Below, piece by piece: positions 26,162 to 34,516 of a stretch of 64,000 bases of DNA (position 1 is its first letter; each line of letters starts with the position of its first letter). Source of the DNA: Terrimonas ginsenosidimutans (lineage in GTDB: Bacteria; Bacteroidota; Bacteroidia; Chitinophagales; Chitinophagaceae); the NCBI RefSeq assembly GCF_022012415.1, contig NZ_JAKLTR010000014.1, forward strand, positions 124,001 through 188,000, written 5' to 3'. The notes beneath the pieces were generated by a model. That model was not told the origin of the DNA and ran no database searches. It worked only from the letters and a program-made list of their open reading frames with translations. Position numbers and translations under genes: made by a program.

Positions 26162-27061
26162 TTGAGACTGGCAGCAATTGACATAGGTAGTAACGCAGCG
26201 AGATTACTGATCAGCGATGTATTGCATACTTCACCGGCGAAGCCGGAATTTATGAAGATGTCGCTTGTAAGGGTGCCGCTGCGGTTGGGATTTGATGTTT
26301 TTGACAAAGGAGAGATCACACAGGCCCGTGCGGAAAAAGTAGTAAAGACAATCAAATCCTATAAACTCCTGATGGACGTGTATGATGTGAAGCACGTAAA
26401 AGCATGCGCCACTTCCGCGATGCGTGACGCAGCGAATGGACCGCAGATCATGGAAAGGGTGAAAGCTGAAACCGGGATCGACATCACCATTATCAGCGGG
26501 CAGGAAGAAGCGTCTTTTATCTATGAAAATCATGTAGCGGAAAACATGACCTCCGATGAGTCATATCTTTATGTCGATGTTGGCGGAGGAAGTACTGAAC
26601 TGACTTTTTTCAGCGATGGAAAACTGATCTTCAAAGAATCTTTCAATATCGGGACCATCCGCATCCTGAAGAACCAGGTTGCAGAACAGCAATGGGATGC
26701 GATGAAGGAGTTCATCAAAGCCCGCACAAAAGGTTATCACCACGTTACAGCGATCGGTTCCGGAGGGAATATCAACAAGATCTTTTCTATCTCAAAAAGA
26801 AAGGACGGCAAACCGCTGACCCTTGAATTACTGAGGGATTATTACAAAGAATTCAGCAGTCTTTCACTTGACCAGCGGATGTCACTTTACCGTCTTCGTG
26901 AAGACAGAGCCGATGTGATCGTTCCGGCATTACTTATCTATATCAATGTAATGCGATGGGCAGATGCCGACAATATCTTCGTACCGAAAATTGGTCTGGC
27001 GGATGGCCTGATCCAGTCACTTTACGAGGAAATAAGCGGGACGGGTGCGAAGGTTGAGTGA
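26162..27061 (+). CDS. ppx: Exopolyphosphatase (Ppx/GppA family)
   Basis: The 299-aa protein is the short single-fold form of Ppx/GppA, which removes terminal phosphate from polyphosphate or acts on pppGpp. The ASKHA-fold phosphate loops are visible: AIDIGSNAARLLI at residues 5-17, SGQEEASFIY near 115, and YVDVGGGSTEL near 140. The catalytic Glu is expected in GQEEA. The start is a TTG (26162), 4 bp after the ppk1 stop codon; there is no ATG or GTG before the first phosphate loop, so TTG is close to certain. The usual C-terminal HD-like domain of long Ppx proteins is absent. Confidence 0.93.
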   Translation: MRLAAIDIGSNAARLLISDVLHTSPAKPEFMKMSLVRVPLRLGFDVFDKGEITQARAEKVVKTIKSYKLLMDVYDVKHVKACATSAMRDAANGPQIMERVKAETGIDITIISGQEEASFIYENHVAENMTSDESYLYVDVGGGSTELTFFSDGKLIFKESFNIGTIRILKNQVAEQQWDAMKEFIKARTKGYHHVTAIGSGGNINKIFSISKRKDGKPLTLELLRDYYKEFSSLSLDQRMSLYRLREDRADVIVPALLIYINVMRWADADNIFVPKIGLADGLIQSLYEEISGTGAKVE

Positions 27062-27073
27062 GGGAGGAGGGAT

Positions 27074-27296
27074 GGTTTAAATAGTTTAAAAGTTTAATAG
27101 TTTAATAGTTTAAAGTTTAATGGTTTAAAGGGTTCTGCCCCCCAGGATCAACTGTTAAGTTAAATAAAACAGGCTTGGTAAGTCAGGTAGGCGCCTGCTT
27201 ATTGGGCCTGTTTAACTTATGGGAGCCGGGATCTGAGAAACCTTTTAAACTTTTAAACCATTAAACTATTAAACTTTTAAACCTTTTAATCCTTCC
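27074..27296. repeat. Inverted octamer island C3 (GTTTAANN family)
   Basis: The left arm (27074-27130) is about seven GTTTAANN units and the right arm (27241-27296) about six complementary units. Between them is a second pairing in which AAACAGGC faces GCCTGTTT, flanked by AAGTTAA/TTAACTT. This structure takes up almost all of the 297-bp gap between ppx and panB. Confidence 0.8.
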
Positions 27297-27358
27297 AAAC
27301 TAGTGAAGATCCAAAACTCTCTCCTTTTTGCCTACATTTACCCTCCAAAAAAAATCGC

Positions 27359-28174
27359 ATGTCAATCAGCAAGGAAGCAAGGAAGGTAACGACCAACACT
27401 ATTCAGAAGATGAAAGCCGCCGGTGAAAAGATCTCCATGATCACCGCGTATGATTATTCATTTGCTAAAATATTTGATGCAGCGGGGATAGATATCATTC
27501 TCGTAGGCGATAGTGCCAGCAATGTAATGGCTGGTCATACCACTACCCTGCCGATCACACTTGACCAGATGATCTATCATGCTCAAAGCGTGGTCAGAGG
27601 CAGGGAAAAAAGCCTGGTAGTCGTGGATATACCCTTCGGTTCCTATCAATCCAATTCAGAGATCGCGCTGGCTTCTGCCATCCGTATCATGAAAGAAAGC
27701 GGTGCTCACACCGTAAAACTTGAAGGCGGAGAAGAGATCATCGATTCTGTAAAAAAGATCGTCAGTGCGGGCATTCCTGTAATGGGCCATCTGGGTCTTA
27801 CACCACAATCGATCAATAAATTCGGCACCTATGTTGTACGGGCCACCGAAGAATCCGAAGCAGCAAAACTTCGTCGCGATGCCTTGATGTTACAGGAAGC
27901 TGGCGCATTTGCTGTAGTACTTGAAAAGATCCCTGCCATACTTGCAAAAGAGGTTTCAGAAAGCCTTGCGATCCCAACCATTGGCATCGGTGCGGGAAAA
28001 TATTGTGACGGGCAGGTACTTGTAATGCACGATATGCTCGGCATCAATACAGAATTCAAACCACGTTTTCTCCGTCAATACCTTAATCTGAACGAACAGA
28101 TCACTGGTGCCATTCATCGGTACATCACTGATGTGAAGAGCAACGACTTTCCCAACGACCAGGAACAATACTAA
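27359..28174 (+). CDS. panB: 3-methyl-2-oxobutanoate hydroxymethyltransferase
   Basis: The 271-aa TIM-barrel enzyme makes ketopantoate from ketoisovalerate and methylene-tetrahydrofolate, the first committed step to pantothenate. Signatures include [19 protein letters not shown] at the N-terminus, [11 protein letters not shown] (metal-binding Asp), [10 protein letters not shown] and the catalytic Glu region FAVVLEKIP. Length is standard. A weak -7-like TACATTTA lies at 27333-27340. The gene is isolated between islands C3 and C4, away from panC and panD. Confidence 0.97.
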   Translation: MSISKEARKVTTNTIQKMKAAGEKISMITAYDYSFAKIFDAAGIDIILVGDSASNVMAGHTTTLPITLDQMIYHAQSVVRGREKSLVVVDIPFGSYQSNSEIALASAIRIMKESGAHTVKLEGGEEIIDSVKKIVSAGIPVMGHLGLTPQSINKFGTYVVRATEESEAAKLRRDALMLQEAGAFAVVLEKIPAILAKEVSESLAIPTIGIGAGKYCDGQVLVMHDMLGINTEFKPRFLRQYLNLNEQITGAIHRYITDVKSNDFPNDQEQY

Positions 28175-28279
28175 AACGTTTGAACGTTTGATAGTTTAAA
28201 CGTAAGAGTTCAACCTAATACATCTTTGACTCTTACGTTTAAACCGGCAAGCCTTTAAACTATTAAACTTTTAAATTTT
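28175..28279. repeat. Inverted octamer island C4 with 16-bp perfect core
   Basis: Inside GTTTAANN-type arms, the segment 28194-28209 (GTTTAAACGTAAGAGT) pairs perfectly with 28229-28244 across a 19-nt loop. Outer units ACGTTTGA and TTAAACTT also pair partly. It lies between panB and the aldehyde dehydrogenase gene. Confidence 0.8.
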
Positions 28280-28284
28280 CCTCC

Positions 28285-29811
28285 ATGATTGCTGACACGT
28301 TGAAAACACTCCAGATAGAAAAAAAATCTCCCGGTGCGTCGACAGGTAAAGAATGGTTTGGCCATGGTGAAGAGATCTCGTCGTGGTCGCCGGTAGATGG
28401 TGCGCTGATCGGTGCGGTTAGTACATCTGCAAAAGAAGATTACGAAGCGGTGGTGAAGAAAGCGCAGTCAGCATTTGCCGAATGGCGTACATGGCCTGCC
28501 CCGAAAAGAGGTGAAGTCGTACGGCAGATCGGTGAAGCGTTACGTGCAAAGAAAGAAGCGCTTGGTAAGCTGGTTTCTTATGAAATGGGAAAGAGTTTAC
28601 AGGAAGGGTATGGAGAAGTGCAGGAAATGATCGACATCTGCGATTTTGCAGTCGGCCTTTCGCGCCAGTTGCATGGCTTAACGATGCATAGTGAACGTCC
28701 GGGTCACCGGATGTATGAGCAATACCACCCATTGGGGATCGTCGGCATTATTTCAGCATTTAATTTTCCTGTTGCGGTATGGAGTTGGAACACGATGCTG
28801 GCCTGGGTTTGCGGAGATGTTTGCATCTGGAAGCCTTCTGAAAAAACACCGCTTTGTGCTGTTGCCTGCCAGCATATTGTTGCAGAAGTATTCGAAAAGA
28901 ATCAGGTTCCCGAAGGCGTCAGCGGGCTGGTGATCGGCAACCGGGAAACCGGCGAATGGCTTAGCCAGGATATACGGATTCCCCTCGTGTCCGCTACCGG
29001 GTCTACCCGCATGGGAAAAGCGGTTGGAGCTGCCGTTGGCGCACGTCTGGGAAGAGCGCTGCTGGAGCTGGGAGGAAATAATGCCATCATTATCTCAAAG
29101 GATGCTGACCTGGATATTGCCGTACTCGGTTCTGTATTCGGGGCAGTTGGCACCGCGGGTCAGCGTTGTACCACTACCCGCCGGCTGATCATTCATGAAA
29201 GTATTTACGATCAAATAAAAGCGCGACTCACCTCGGCTTATGCACAACTTTCCATTGGTGATCCGCTGGATCAGAAGAACCATGTTGGTCCGCTGATCGA
29301 CAGATCCGCGGTAGATGCATACCTGGCCGCCATTGAAAAATGCAAGGCGGAAGGCGGAAAGTTTGTCGTGGAAGGAGGAGTGCTGGAAGGCAAAGGCTAT
29401 GAAAGCGGTTGCTATGTAAAACCATGTATCGCGGAAGCAAAACCCGGGTACAGCATTGTGCAGCACGAGACTTTTGCACCAATTCTTTACCTGTTGAAAT
29501 ATTCGACAGTAGACGAGGCCATTGCCATACAGAATGGGGTTCCGCAGGGACTTTCCTCATCTATCATGACCCTTAATCTGCGCGAAGCAGAGCAGTTCCT
29601 TTCTGCCTCCGGCAGTGACTGTGGCATCGCAAATGTCAACATCGGCACATCCGGTGCAGAGATCGGCGGTGCATTTGGCGGTGAAAAAGAAACCGGCGGT
29701 GGCCGCGAAAGTGGCAGCGATGCCTGGAAAGTATACATGCGCCGGCAAACCAATACGATCAATTACAGCACGCAACTACCATTGGCGCAGGGGATTAGGT
29801 TTGATTTGTAG
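28285..29811 (+). CDS. Aldehyde dehydrogenase, ALDH7 (aminoadipic semialdehyde dehydrogenase) type
   Basis: The 508-aa NAD(P)-dependent enzyme oxidises an aldehyde to the acid. Catalytic residues are in ELGGNNAIII (general-base Glu) and GTAGQRCTTTRR (nucleophile Cys); the Asn is in ISAFNFPVAVWSWN. The AGQRCTTTRRL and GGAFGGEKETGGGRESGSDAWK segments are features I associate with ALDH7A1, which acts on alpha-aminoadipic semialdehyde in lysine catabolism. The substrate is inferred from family resemblance only; no lysine catabolic genes flank it. Length is normal. Confidence 0.9.
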   Translation: MIADTLKTLQIEKKSPGASTGKEWFGHGEEISSWSPVDGALIGAVSTSAKEDYEAVVKKAQSAFAEWRTWPAPKRGEVVRQIGEALRAKKEALGKLVSYEMGKSLQEGYGEVQEMIDICDFAVGLSRQLHGLTMHSERPGHRMYEQYHPLGIVGIISAFNFPVAVWSWNTMLAWVCGDVCIWKPSEKTPLCAVACQHIVAEVFEKNQVPEGVSGLVIGNRETGEWLSQDIRIPLVSATGSTRMGKAVGAAVGARLGRALLELGGNNAIIISKDADLDIAVLGSVFGAVGTAGQRCTTTRRLIIHESIYDQIKARLTSAYAQLSIGDPLDQKNHVGPLIDRSAVDAYLAAIEKCKAEGGKFVVEGGVLEGKGYESGCYVKPCIAEAKPGYSIVQHETFAPILYLLKYSTVDEAIAIQNGVPQGLSSSIMTLNLREAEQFLSASGSDCGIANVNIGTSGAEIGGAFGGEKETGGGRESGSDAWKVYMRRQTNTINYSTQLPLAQGIRFDL

Positions 29812-29822
29812 GTTAGGGACAA

Positions 29823-29966
29823 GCGGAAGGTTGGGTAAGTTTGGAAGGCTCGACAGGTTCCATAGGTCTTAAAAGGTCGATGGGTTTCTTACAGAAGACC
29901 TGACAATATTGAAGTTTAGTGAAACCTCTGAAACCTTCCAAACTTACCAAACCTTCCAAACCTAAT
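29823..29966. repeat. Inverted 9-mer island F1 (AGGTTNNNN family)
   Basis: Left arm 29830-29870 (GGAAGG, ACAGGTTCC, ATAGGTCTT units) faces right arm 29920-29963 (AAACCTCTG, AAACCTTCC units). The inner AGGTCTT pairs with AAGACCT. It lies between the aldehyde dehydrogenase and OmpA-family genes; the remaining 130 bp before 30097 is AT-rich with no gene. Confidence 0.75.
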
Positions 29967-30096
29967 AAAAACTCGCCCCGAAATACTAAACCCCCGCCCC
30001 CACCGTTGTTAATACTTCGCATAACTCCTTTGTTTTCTGCGAAATATTTACAAATTTTACGGCCTTAACTAATATCCTGAACCCAACTGACTGTAC

Positions 30097-31638
30097 ATGA
30101 AACGCATCCTTCTCCTATTGACCATTCCCTTGCTTTGCAGCCAGCAGTCCCGTGCACAAATGCGGATAGGTGTTCTGGGAGGCTTTCAACAGTCAACTGT
30201 GATCGAAACCAATGACCTCCCTGACTGGAGTGAACTGAAAAGCCGCTACCAGAAAAGAGGTGGTGCCCAGATCGGGTTCCTGGCAGATCTCCCCTTCAGT
30301 AAAGATTCAAGACTGTTTTTTCAACCCGCGGTGATCTTTTCCCAGAAAGGCAGGAAATACTCATTTGCGAAAGATTCTACCGTTGTGATCGATGTGCCTT
30401 TGAGTCCGGTGGATTCGATCATCAATACGGTTTATTCTGAGACCCGCAAACAATATCAGAATTACATTGATATCCCGCTGAACCTTGTGTACAAATTCCG
30501 GCTTGGTAAAAAAACAAGTTTCCTCATCGGCGGCGGACCTTATGTTTCATTCTACTATAATGCTACTGACAAAACGGATAAATATGTGATCGGCGTAAGC
30601 TATAAAGCCGAAGAAGAGGAGATCATGGTAGGAAAAGGCGATAACAAATACCGATCTTTCGACTGGGGTGTGAATGGCACTGCGGGTTTTGAGTTCGGCA
30701 GAGTTTTCCTCACGGCTAATTACAGCCGCGGATTAAGCAACTTCTACAGCCCTGCGGCCTATACAGCCACAGACTATAAACACGAAGTAATGGGGATCCG
30801 TTTAGGCGTATTCCTGGGTCAACCTGTGCAGCTGGGTGAAAGAGACCGTGATGCCGATGGCATTCCTGATAAGGAAGACATGTGCCCTACCCTGCCCGGA
30901 ACGCTTGCTACAAAAGGCTGCCCTGACCAGGATGGTGATGGCATCATTGATATACAGGATAGCTGCGCGCACGAATATGGACCTGTAGAGAATCATGGCT
31001 GTCCGTATATCGACCGCGATAAAGATGGTGTGCTTGACAAACTGGATAAATGTCCGGATGTACCGGGCCCGAGAGAGAATAATGGTTGCCCTTACACAGA
31101 CCGGGATAAAGATGGCATTGCTGATAAGGATGATAAATGCCCGGATGTACCAGGCCTGGCCCGCTATGATGGTTGCCCTGCGCCTGACAGTGACGGGGAC
31201 GGACTCACAGACGAAGAAGATAAATGTCCAAAGGAAAAAGGACCTGTGTCCAATAATGGCTGCCCGGTCAAAGAGGTAAAACAGGAAGTGATACAAAAAG
31301 TTACTTCTGCCGCGAAATCGATCGCGTTCAAAGTGAATAAAGCGGAATTAACACCGGCATCATTCCAGGTACTGGACCAGGTGGTATTATTATTAAAGGA
31401 CGATGAATCCCTGCAACTGACCATAGAAGGCCATACCAGCGCGGAGGGTTCCCGCGAACTGAATATGCGTCTTTCAACAGAGCGTGCGGAAACGGTGAAG
31501 AAGTATCTTGAATCGAAAGGCGTGGAAACTACCCGTCTGAAGGCTATCGGTTTCGGTCCTGACAAACCGCTGACACAAGGCAGAACAAGTGAAGAAAAAG
31601 CTAAAAACAGGCGTGTCGAGCTGAAGCTAAGCAACTAG
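30097..31638 (+). CDS. OmpA-family outer-membrane protein with thrombospondin type 3 repeats
   Basis: The 513-aa protein has a signal peptide (MKRILLLLTIPLLCSQQSRAQ), an N-terminal beta-barrel of about 225 residues (the PorT/OMP_b-brl_2 type, ending GIRLGVFLGQPVQ), then five acidic calcium-binding TSP3 repeats (DRDADGIPDKEDMCP and similar, about residues 250-390) and a C-terminal OmpA peptidoglycan-binding domain (IEGHTSAEGSRELNMRLSTERA, KNRRVEL). Such proteins anchor the outer membrane to the cell wall. Cys residues in each TSP3 unit are kept. Followed by a terminator at 31661-31692; monocistronic. Confidence 0.95.
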   Translation: MKRILLLLTIPLLCSQQSRAQMRIGVLGGFQQSTVIETNDLPDWSELKSRYQKRGGAQIGFLADLPFSKDSRLFFQPAVIFSQKGRKYSFAKDSTVVIDVPLSPVDSIINTVYSETRKQYQNYIDIPLNLVYKFRLGKKTSFLIGGGPYVSFYYNATDKTDKYVIGVSYKAEEEEIMVGKGDNKYRSFDWGVNGTAGFEFGRVFLTANYSRGLSNFYSPAAYTATDYKHEVMGIRLGVFLGQPVQLGERDRDADGIPDKEDMCPTLPGTLATKGCPDQDGDGIIDIQDSCAHEYGPVENHGCPYIDRDKDGVLDKLDKCPDVPGPRENNGCPYTDRDKDGIADKDDKCPDVPGLARYDGCPAPDSDGDGLTDEEDKCPKEKGPVSNNGCPVKEVKQEVIQKVTSAAKSIAFKVNKAELTPASFQVLDQVVLLLKDDESLQLTIEGHTSAEGSRELNMRLSTERAETVKKYLESKGVETTRLKAIGFGPDKPLTQGRTSEEKAKNRRVELKLSN

Positions 31639-31988
31639 AAAAAAATGATCAACGTCAATAAGCCCTGCAGTGTGAACTGCGGGGCTTTTTTGTCTCCCTC
31701 CGCTCAAGCTAAGCAAAGGCGGATCGCGATATTAATGCCTGAAGGAAGATATCCATGGCCCAGAATTTGTTTTGCAATGTGTTCATTATTAGAATTCTCG
31801 GTTGCCCTTCTTTGCTGGCCAACATTTTCAGCGGGGTGAGCTATCAAGGGCAGGATCAACCGGCATTCACTGATGAAAAGCGGGTCGGGCGACGCCATGT
31901 CAGAAATTAATAATAACAAAATGTATGAGTGGTAAGTCGTAATTTTAACCCTTTTTAGATTTTTACAGATATTAAAAATTAGTAGTTA
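31639..31988. other. Intergenic stretch: terminator and unassigned sequence
   Basis: The 350 bp between the OmpA and subtilase genes hold the OmpA terminator and about 290 bp in which I see no gene or repeat island. Close to the subtilase start the sequence becomes AT-rich with TAATTTTA, a possible but weak -7 element. It is one of the few gaps of this size without facing-arm repeats. Confidence 0.5.
31661..31692 (+). terminator. Terminator of the OmpA-family gene
   Basis: AGCCCTGCAG (31661-31670) pairs with CTGCGGGGCT (31677-31686; one G-T pair) and is followed by T6. It lies 22 bp after the stop codon. Confidence 0.9.
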
Positions 31989-33707
31989 ATGAATTGTTTT
32001 GCTAGTCGTACCCTCCTGATTGCAGCAGGTTCCCTGCTCAGTGTGTTGGCTTTCTCACAGAAGAAAGAAGTTCCCAAAGGTTGGCATCTGATGGATCTGA
32101 AGGACAGTGGATATTATGGTATCAGCATGGATAAAGCATACGCATTCGTTGAATCCAAAAAACTGAAAAGTAATCCGGTGATCGTAGCAGTGCTCGACTC
32201 TGGTGTTGATACAGCTCATGAAGATCTTCGTCCTATCCTTTGGCGTAATCCGGGAGAGATCCCTGGTAATGGAATCGATGATGACAAGAATGGTTATGTG
32301 GATGATGTGTTCGGATGGAATTTCCTCGGCGGCCGTGATGGTACCAATGTGGAAAAAGATTCGTATGAAGCAGCCCGGGTATATCATTTGCTGAAAAGCA
32401 AATGGGAAGACAAAACCGTGGATCCTAAAACACTCTCCGCAGCAGATGCAAAAGAATATGATATGTGGAGCCGTGCTAAAAAAGATGTAGTGGGCATTAC
32501 AGCAGCAAGCCCTGCCGACCTTGACGAAATGAAGAAAGGCTTTGCACAACTTTCGTTTGTAGACTCTGTGCTGAAGATCGGTGACAGCGTCATTCGTAAA
32601 GACCTGAAGAAAGAGGAATACACCTGTAAAGATCTGACCGCCTACACTCCTACCGTTGATCTGGCTGGTCGTGTAAAAATGATCATGAACAGCATTTGCA
32701 AAGACAACAATAAGGATGATATAACGAACATAGACATCCTCGAAGATCTCGAAGCGCAGGTTGGTCAGCTGGAAAGTGAGATCGCAAAAAATGATGCTGC
32801 ACACGCTGCACCGAAAGACTATCGCAACAGTGTGGTCAAAGATAATTACACCGATATCAACGATAAATTTTACGGAAACAGCAACGTCATGGTGAGCAAT
32901 AAATCGGCTCTGCATGGCACACACGTGTCTGGTATCATCGGTGCAGTTCGTAATAATAATCTCGGAATGAACGGGGTTGCTGATAATGTTCGCATCATGA
33001 CAGTCCGGGTTGTTCCTGACGGTGATGAGCATGATAAGGATATTGCACTTGGTATCCGCTATGCAGTAGATAATGGAGCGAAAGTGATCAATATGAGTTT
33101 TGGTAAAGGATTTTCGCCAGAAAAGAAATGGATCGATGACGCAGTCAAATATGCGCAGAGCAAAGGTGTATTACTTGTTCATGCAGCCGGAAACAGCGCA
33201 CAGAACGTCGACACCAGCTGGAACTTCCCTACTTCTGTTTTCACAGATGGAGTTAAAGCTTCCAACTGGATCACAGTGGGTGCAAGTGGCGATCCAAAAG
33301 CAGGCGGTCTTGTGGCAGGTTTTTCCAACTACGGTAAAAAAGAAGTGGATGTATTCGCTCCGGGTGTTCAGATCTATGCAACTGTTCCAGGCGGCAATAC
33401 CTACCAGAACCTCCAGGGTACTAGTATGGCATCACCGGTTGTAGCAGGTCTCGCAGCATTCATCATGGAATATTATCCAAAGTTATCTGTTGAACAGGTT
33501 AAATATGTGATTGAGAAAAGTGCTCAGAAACCTGGTGCAAAAGTACTGGATCCGGGTACAGGCGAAGAAGTCAGGATGAGCGATATCAGCAGCTCAGGCG
33601 GGTTGATCAATGCGTTCGAAGCGATCAAGCTGGCTTCCACACTGAAACCTGAAGGTAATAAAACAACCAAGCCTGGTTCAAAGGTGAATCAGAAAGTGAA
33701 AGGTTAA
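31989..33707 (+). CDS. Secreted S8 (subtilisin-like) serine protease
   Basis: The 572-aa protease has an N-terminal signal peptide (residues 1 to about 23, ending LSVLAFSQ). The catalytic triad is visible: D70 in VLDSGVDT, H309 in HGTHVSG and S479 in GTSMASPVVAG. A stretch of about 200 residues is inserted between the Asp and His, where classical subtilisins have about 30. The insert is rich in charged residues and contains two long helical stretches. There is no T9SS sorting domain or lipobox, so it should be periplasmic or released. It is followed by a strong terminator at 33744. Confidence 0.93.
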   Translation: MNCFASRTLLIAAGSLLSVLAFSQKKEVPKGWHLMDLKDSGYYGISMDKAYAFVESKKLKSNPVIVAVLDSGVDTAHEDLRPILWRNPGEIPGNGIDDDKNGYVDDVFGWNFLGGRDGTNVEKDSYEAARVYHLLKSKWEDKTVDPKTLSAADAKEYDMWSRAKKDVVGITAASPADLDEMKKGFAQLSFVDSVLKIGDSVIRKDLKKEEYTCKDLTAYTPTVDLAGRVKMIMNSICKDNNKDDITNIDILEDLEAQVGQLESEIAKNDAAHAAPKDYRNSVVKDNYTDINDKFYGNSNVMVSNKSALHGTHVSGIIGAVRNNNLGMNGVADNVRIMTVRVVPDGDEHDKDIALGIRYAVDNGAKVINMSFGKGFSPEKKWIDDAVKYAQSKGVLLVHAAGNSAQNVDTSWNFPTSVFTDGVKASNWITVGASGDPKAGGLVAGFSNYGKKEVDVFAPGVQIYATVPGGNTYQNLQGTSMASPVVAGLAAFIMEYYPKLSVEQVKYVIEKSAQKPGAKVLDPGTGEEVRMSDISSSGGLINAFEAIKLASTLKPEGNKTTKPGSKVNQKVKG

Positions 33708-33743
33708 ACGGATCCCCGGATCTGATAGTTATAAAGACTTTTG

Positions 33744-33775
33744 AAATCCCGGAACAATGTTCCGGGATTTTTGTG
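33744..33775 (+). terminator. Terminator of the subtilase gene
   Basis: AAATCCCGGAACA and TTCCGGGATTT form a 12-bp stem with a tiny loop (33744-33770), followed by TTG. It lies 37 bp after the stop codon. Confidence 0.85.
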
Positions 33776-33875
33776 CCGGCCATCTTCCAGCTTAGGGAAA
33801 TTCCGGATATTCGTTGCCTGTTAAGGCCTGTACTTTGAAGCCTTTGGCCTGAACATTAAACCTAAACCGAATCAT

Positions 33876-34385
33876 ATGTCCGTCGATCTTTCAAGAGTTG
33901 GAGACTGGTATCATAACTATATCAGGCAGATCCCCGACACCGATATTTCTTCAGCATTTAATAACAATGACTACAACCTTACCGGCTACTTCAGCGCCAT
34001 CCCGGCGGAGAAGCACGACTACCGTTATGCCGAAGGTAAATGGACGATCAGAGAAGTATTACAGCATATCATCGATGCTGAAAGGATCTTTGTTTACCGG
34101 GCACTTCGCTTTGCCCGCAAAGACTCCATTCCTCTTCCCGGCTTTGATGAAAACATGTATGCTGATAACTCCAGGGCCCAGTCCCGCAAGTGGGATGACC
34201 TGGTCACAGAATTTGACCTCACCAGACGATCCTCAGCGCTGTTCTTCCTTTCACTGGATGAAGAACAACTGGATGCCAATGGGGTCTCTTCAGGCAGCCC
34301 TACCTACGTAAAGGCCTTAGGATATATTACACTTGGGCATGCCATGCATCATAAGCGCATCCTAGAGGAACGGTACACGAATTAA
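33876..34385 (+). CDS. DinB-family protein
   Basis: The 169-aa protein has the DinB/YfiT four-helix-bundle pattern with metal-ligand His positions in LQHIIDAERIF (about residue 64) and GHAMHHKRIL (about 152-161), together with the EGKWTIREVLQH motif typical of the family. Members include thiol-dependent transferases and proteins of unknown role; the substrate here is not known. No signal peptide. The last codons (Tyr-Thr-Asn-stop) are part of the left arm of repeat island E2, so the C-terminus may have been shaped by the repeat. Confidence 0.9.
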   Translation: MSVDLSRVGDWYHNYIRQIPDTDISSAFNNNDYNLTGYFSAIPAEKHDYRYAEGKWTIREVLQHIIDAERIFVYRALRFARKDSIPLPGFDENMYADNSRAQSRKWDDLVTEFDLTRRSSALFFLSLDEEQLDANGVSSGSPTYVKALGYITLGHAMHHKRILEERYTN

Positions 34386-34516
34386 CGCGAATAGGCGCGA
34401 ATAGTTGAACTATAAAAGAAAAGTCTTCCTGTACTGTGCAGGAAGACTTTTCTTTTATAGTTCACTATTCGCGTTCATTGGCGGCAATTCGCGGCCATTC
34501 GCGTTTATTCGCGTTA
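34374..34516. repeat. Inverted 10-mer island E2 (ACGCGAATNR family) with 25-bp core hairpin
   Basis: Left arm 34374-34404 (ACACGAATTA, ACGCGAATAG, GCGCGAATAG) faces right arm 34464-34516 (ATTCGCG-type decamers). They enclose a perfect 25-bp stem. The left arm encodes the end of the DinB gene and the right arm runs into the stop codon of ctp, so the island fills the whole convergent gap and touches both genes. Confidence 0.9.
34407..34463. terminator. Bidirectional terminator, 25-bp perfect stem
   Basis: Positions 34407-34431 pair without mismatch with 34439-34463 around a 7-nt loop. An A/T-rich outer half and GC-containing inner half suit termination from both sides between convergent genes. 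Confidence 0.9.

Noticed and set aside
27074-27296. Possible CRISPR array
   Set aside because: Units are 8 nt with no unique spacers of regular length, they face each other in two arms, and no cas gene is near.
30840-31270. Tandem DNA repeat in the OmpA-family gene
   Set aside because: The periodicity is explained by five thrombospondin type 3 protein repeats, not by a separate DNA element.
31704-31919. Minus-strand frame of 71 codons between the OmpA and subtilase genes
   Set aside because: Low quality, no start context, no similarity to any family I know.
32055-33032. Long open frame (325 codons) on the minus strand opposite the subtilase gene
   Set aside because: The plus strand encodes a complete protease with all catalytic motifs. 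The antisense product is His- and Phe-rich, as expected from reversed codons, with no family motif.
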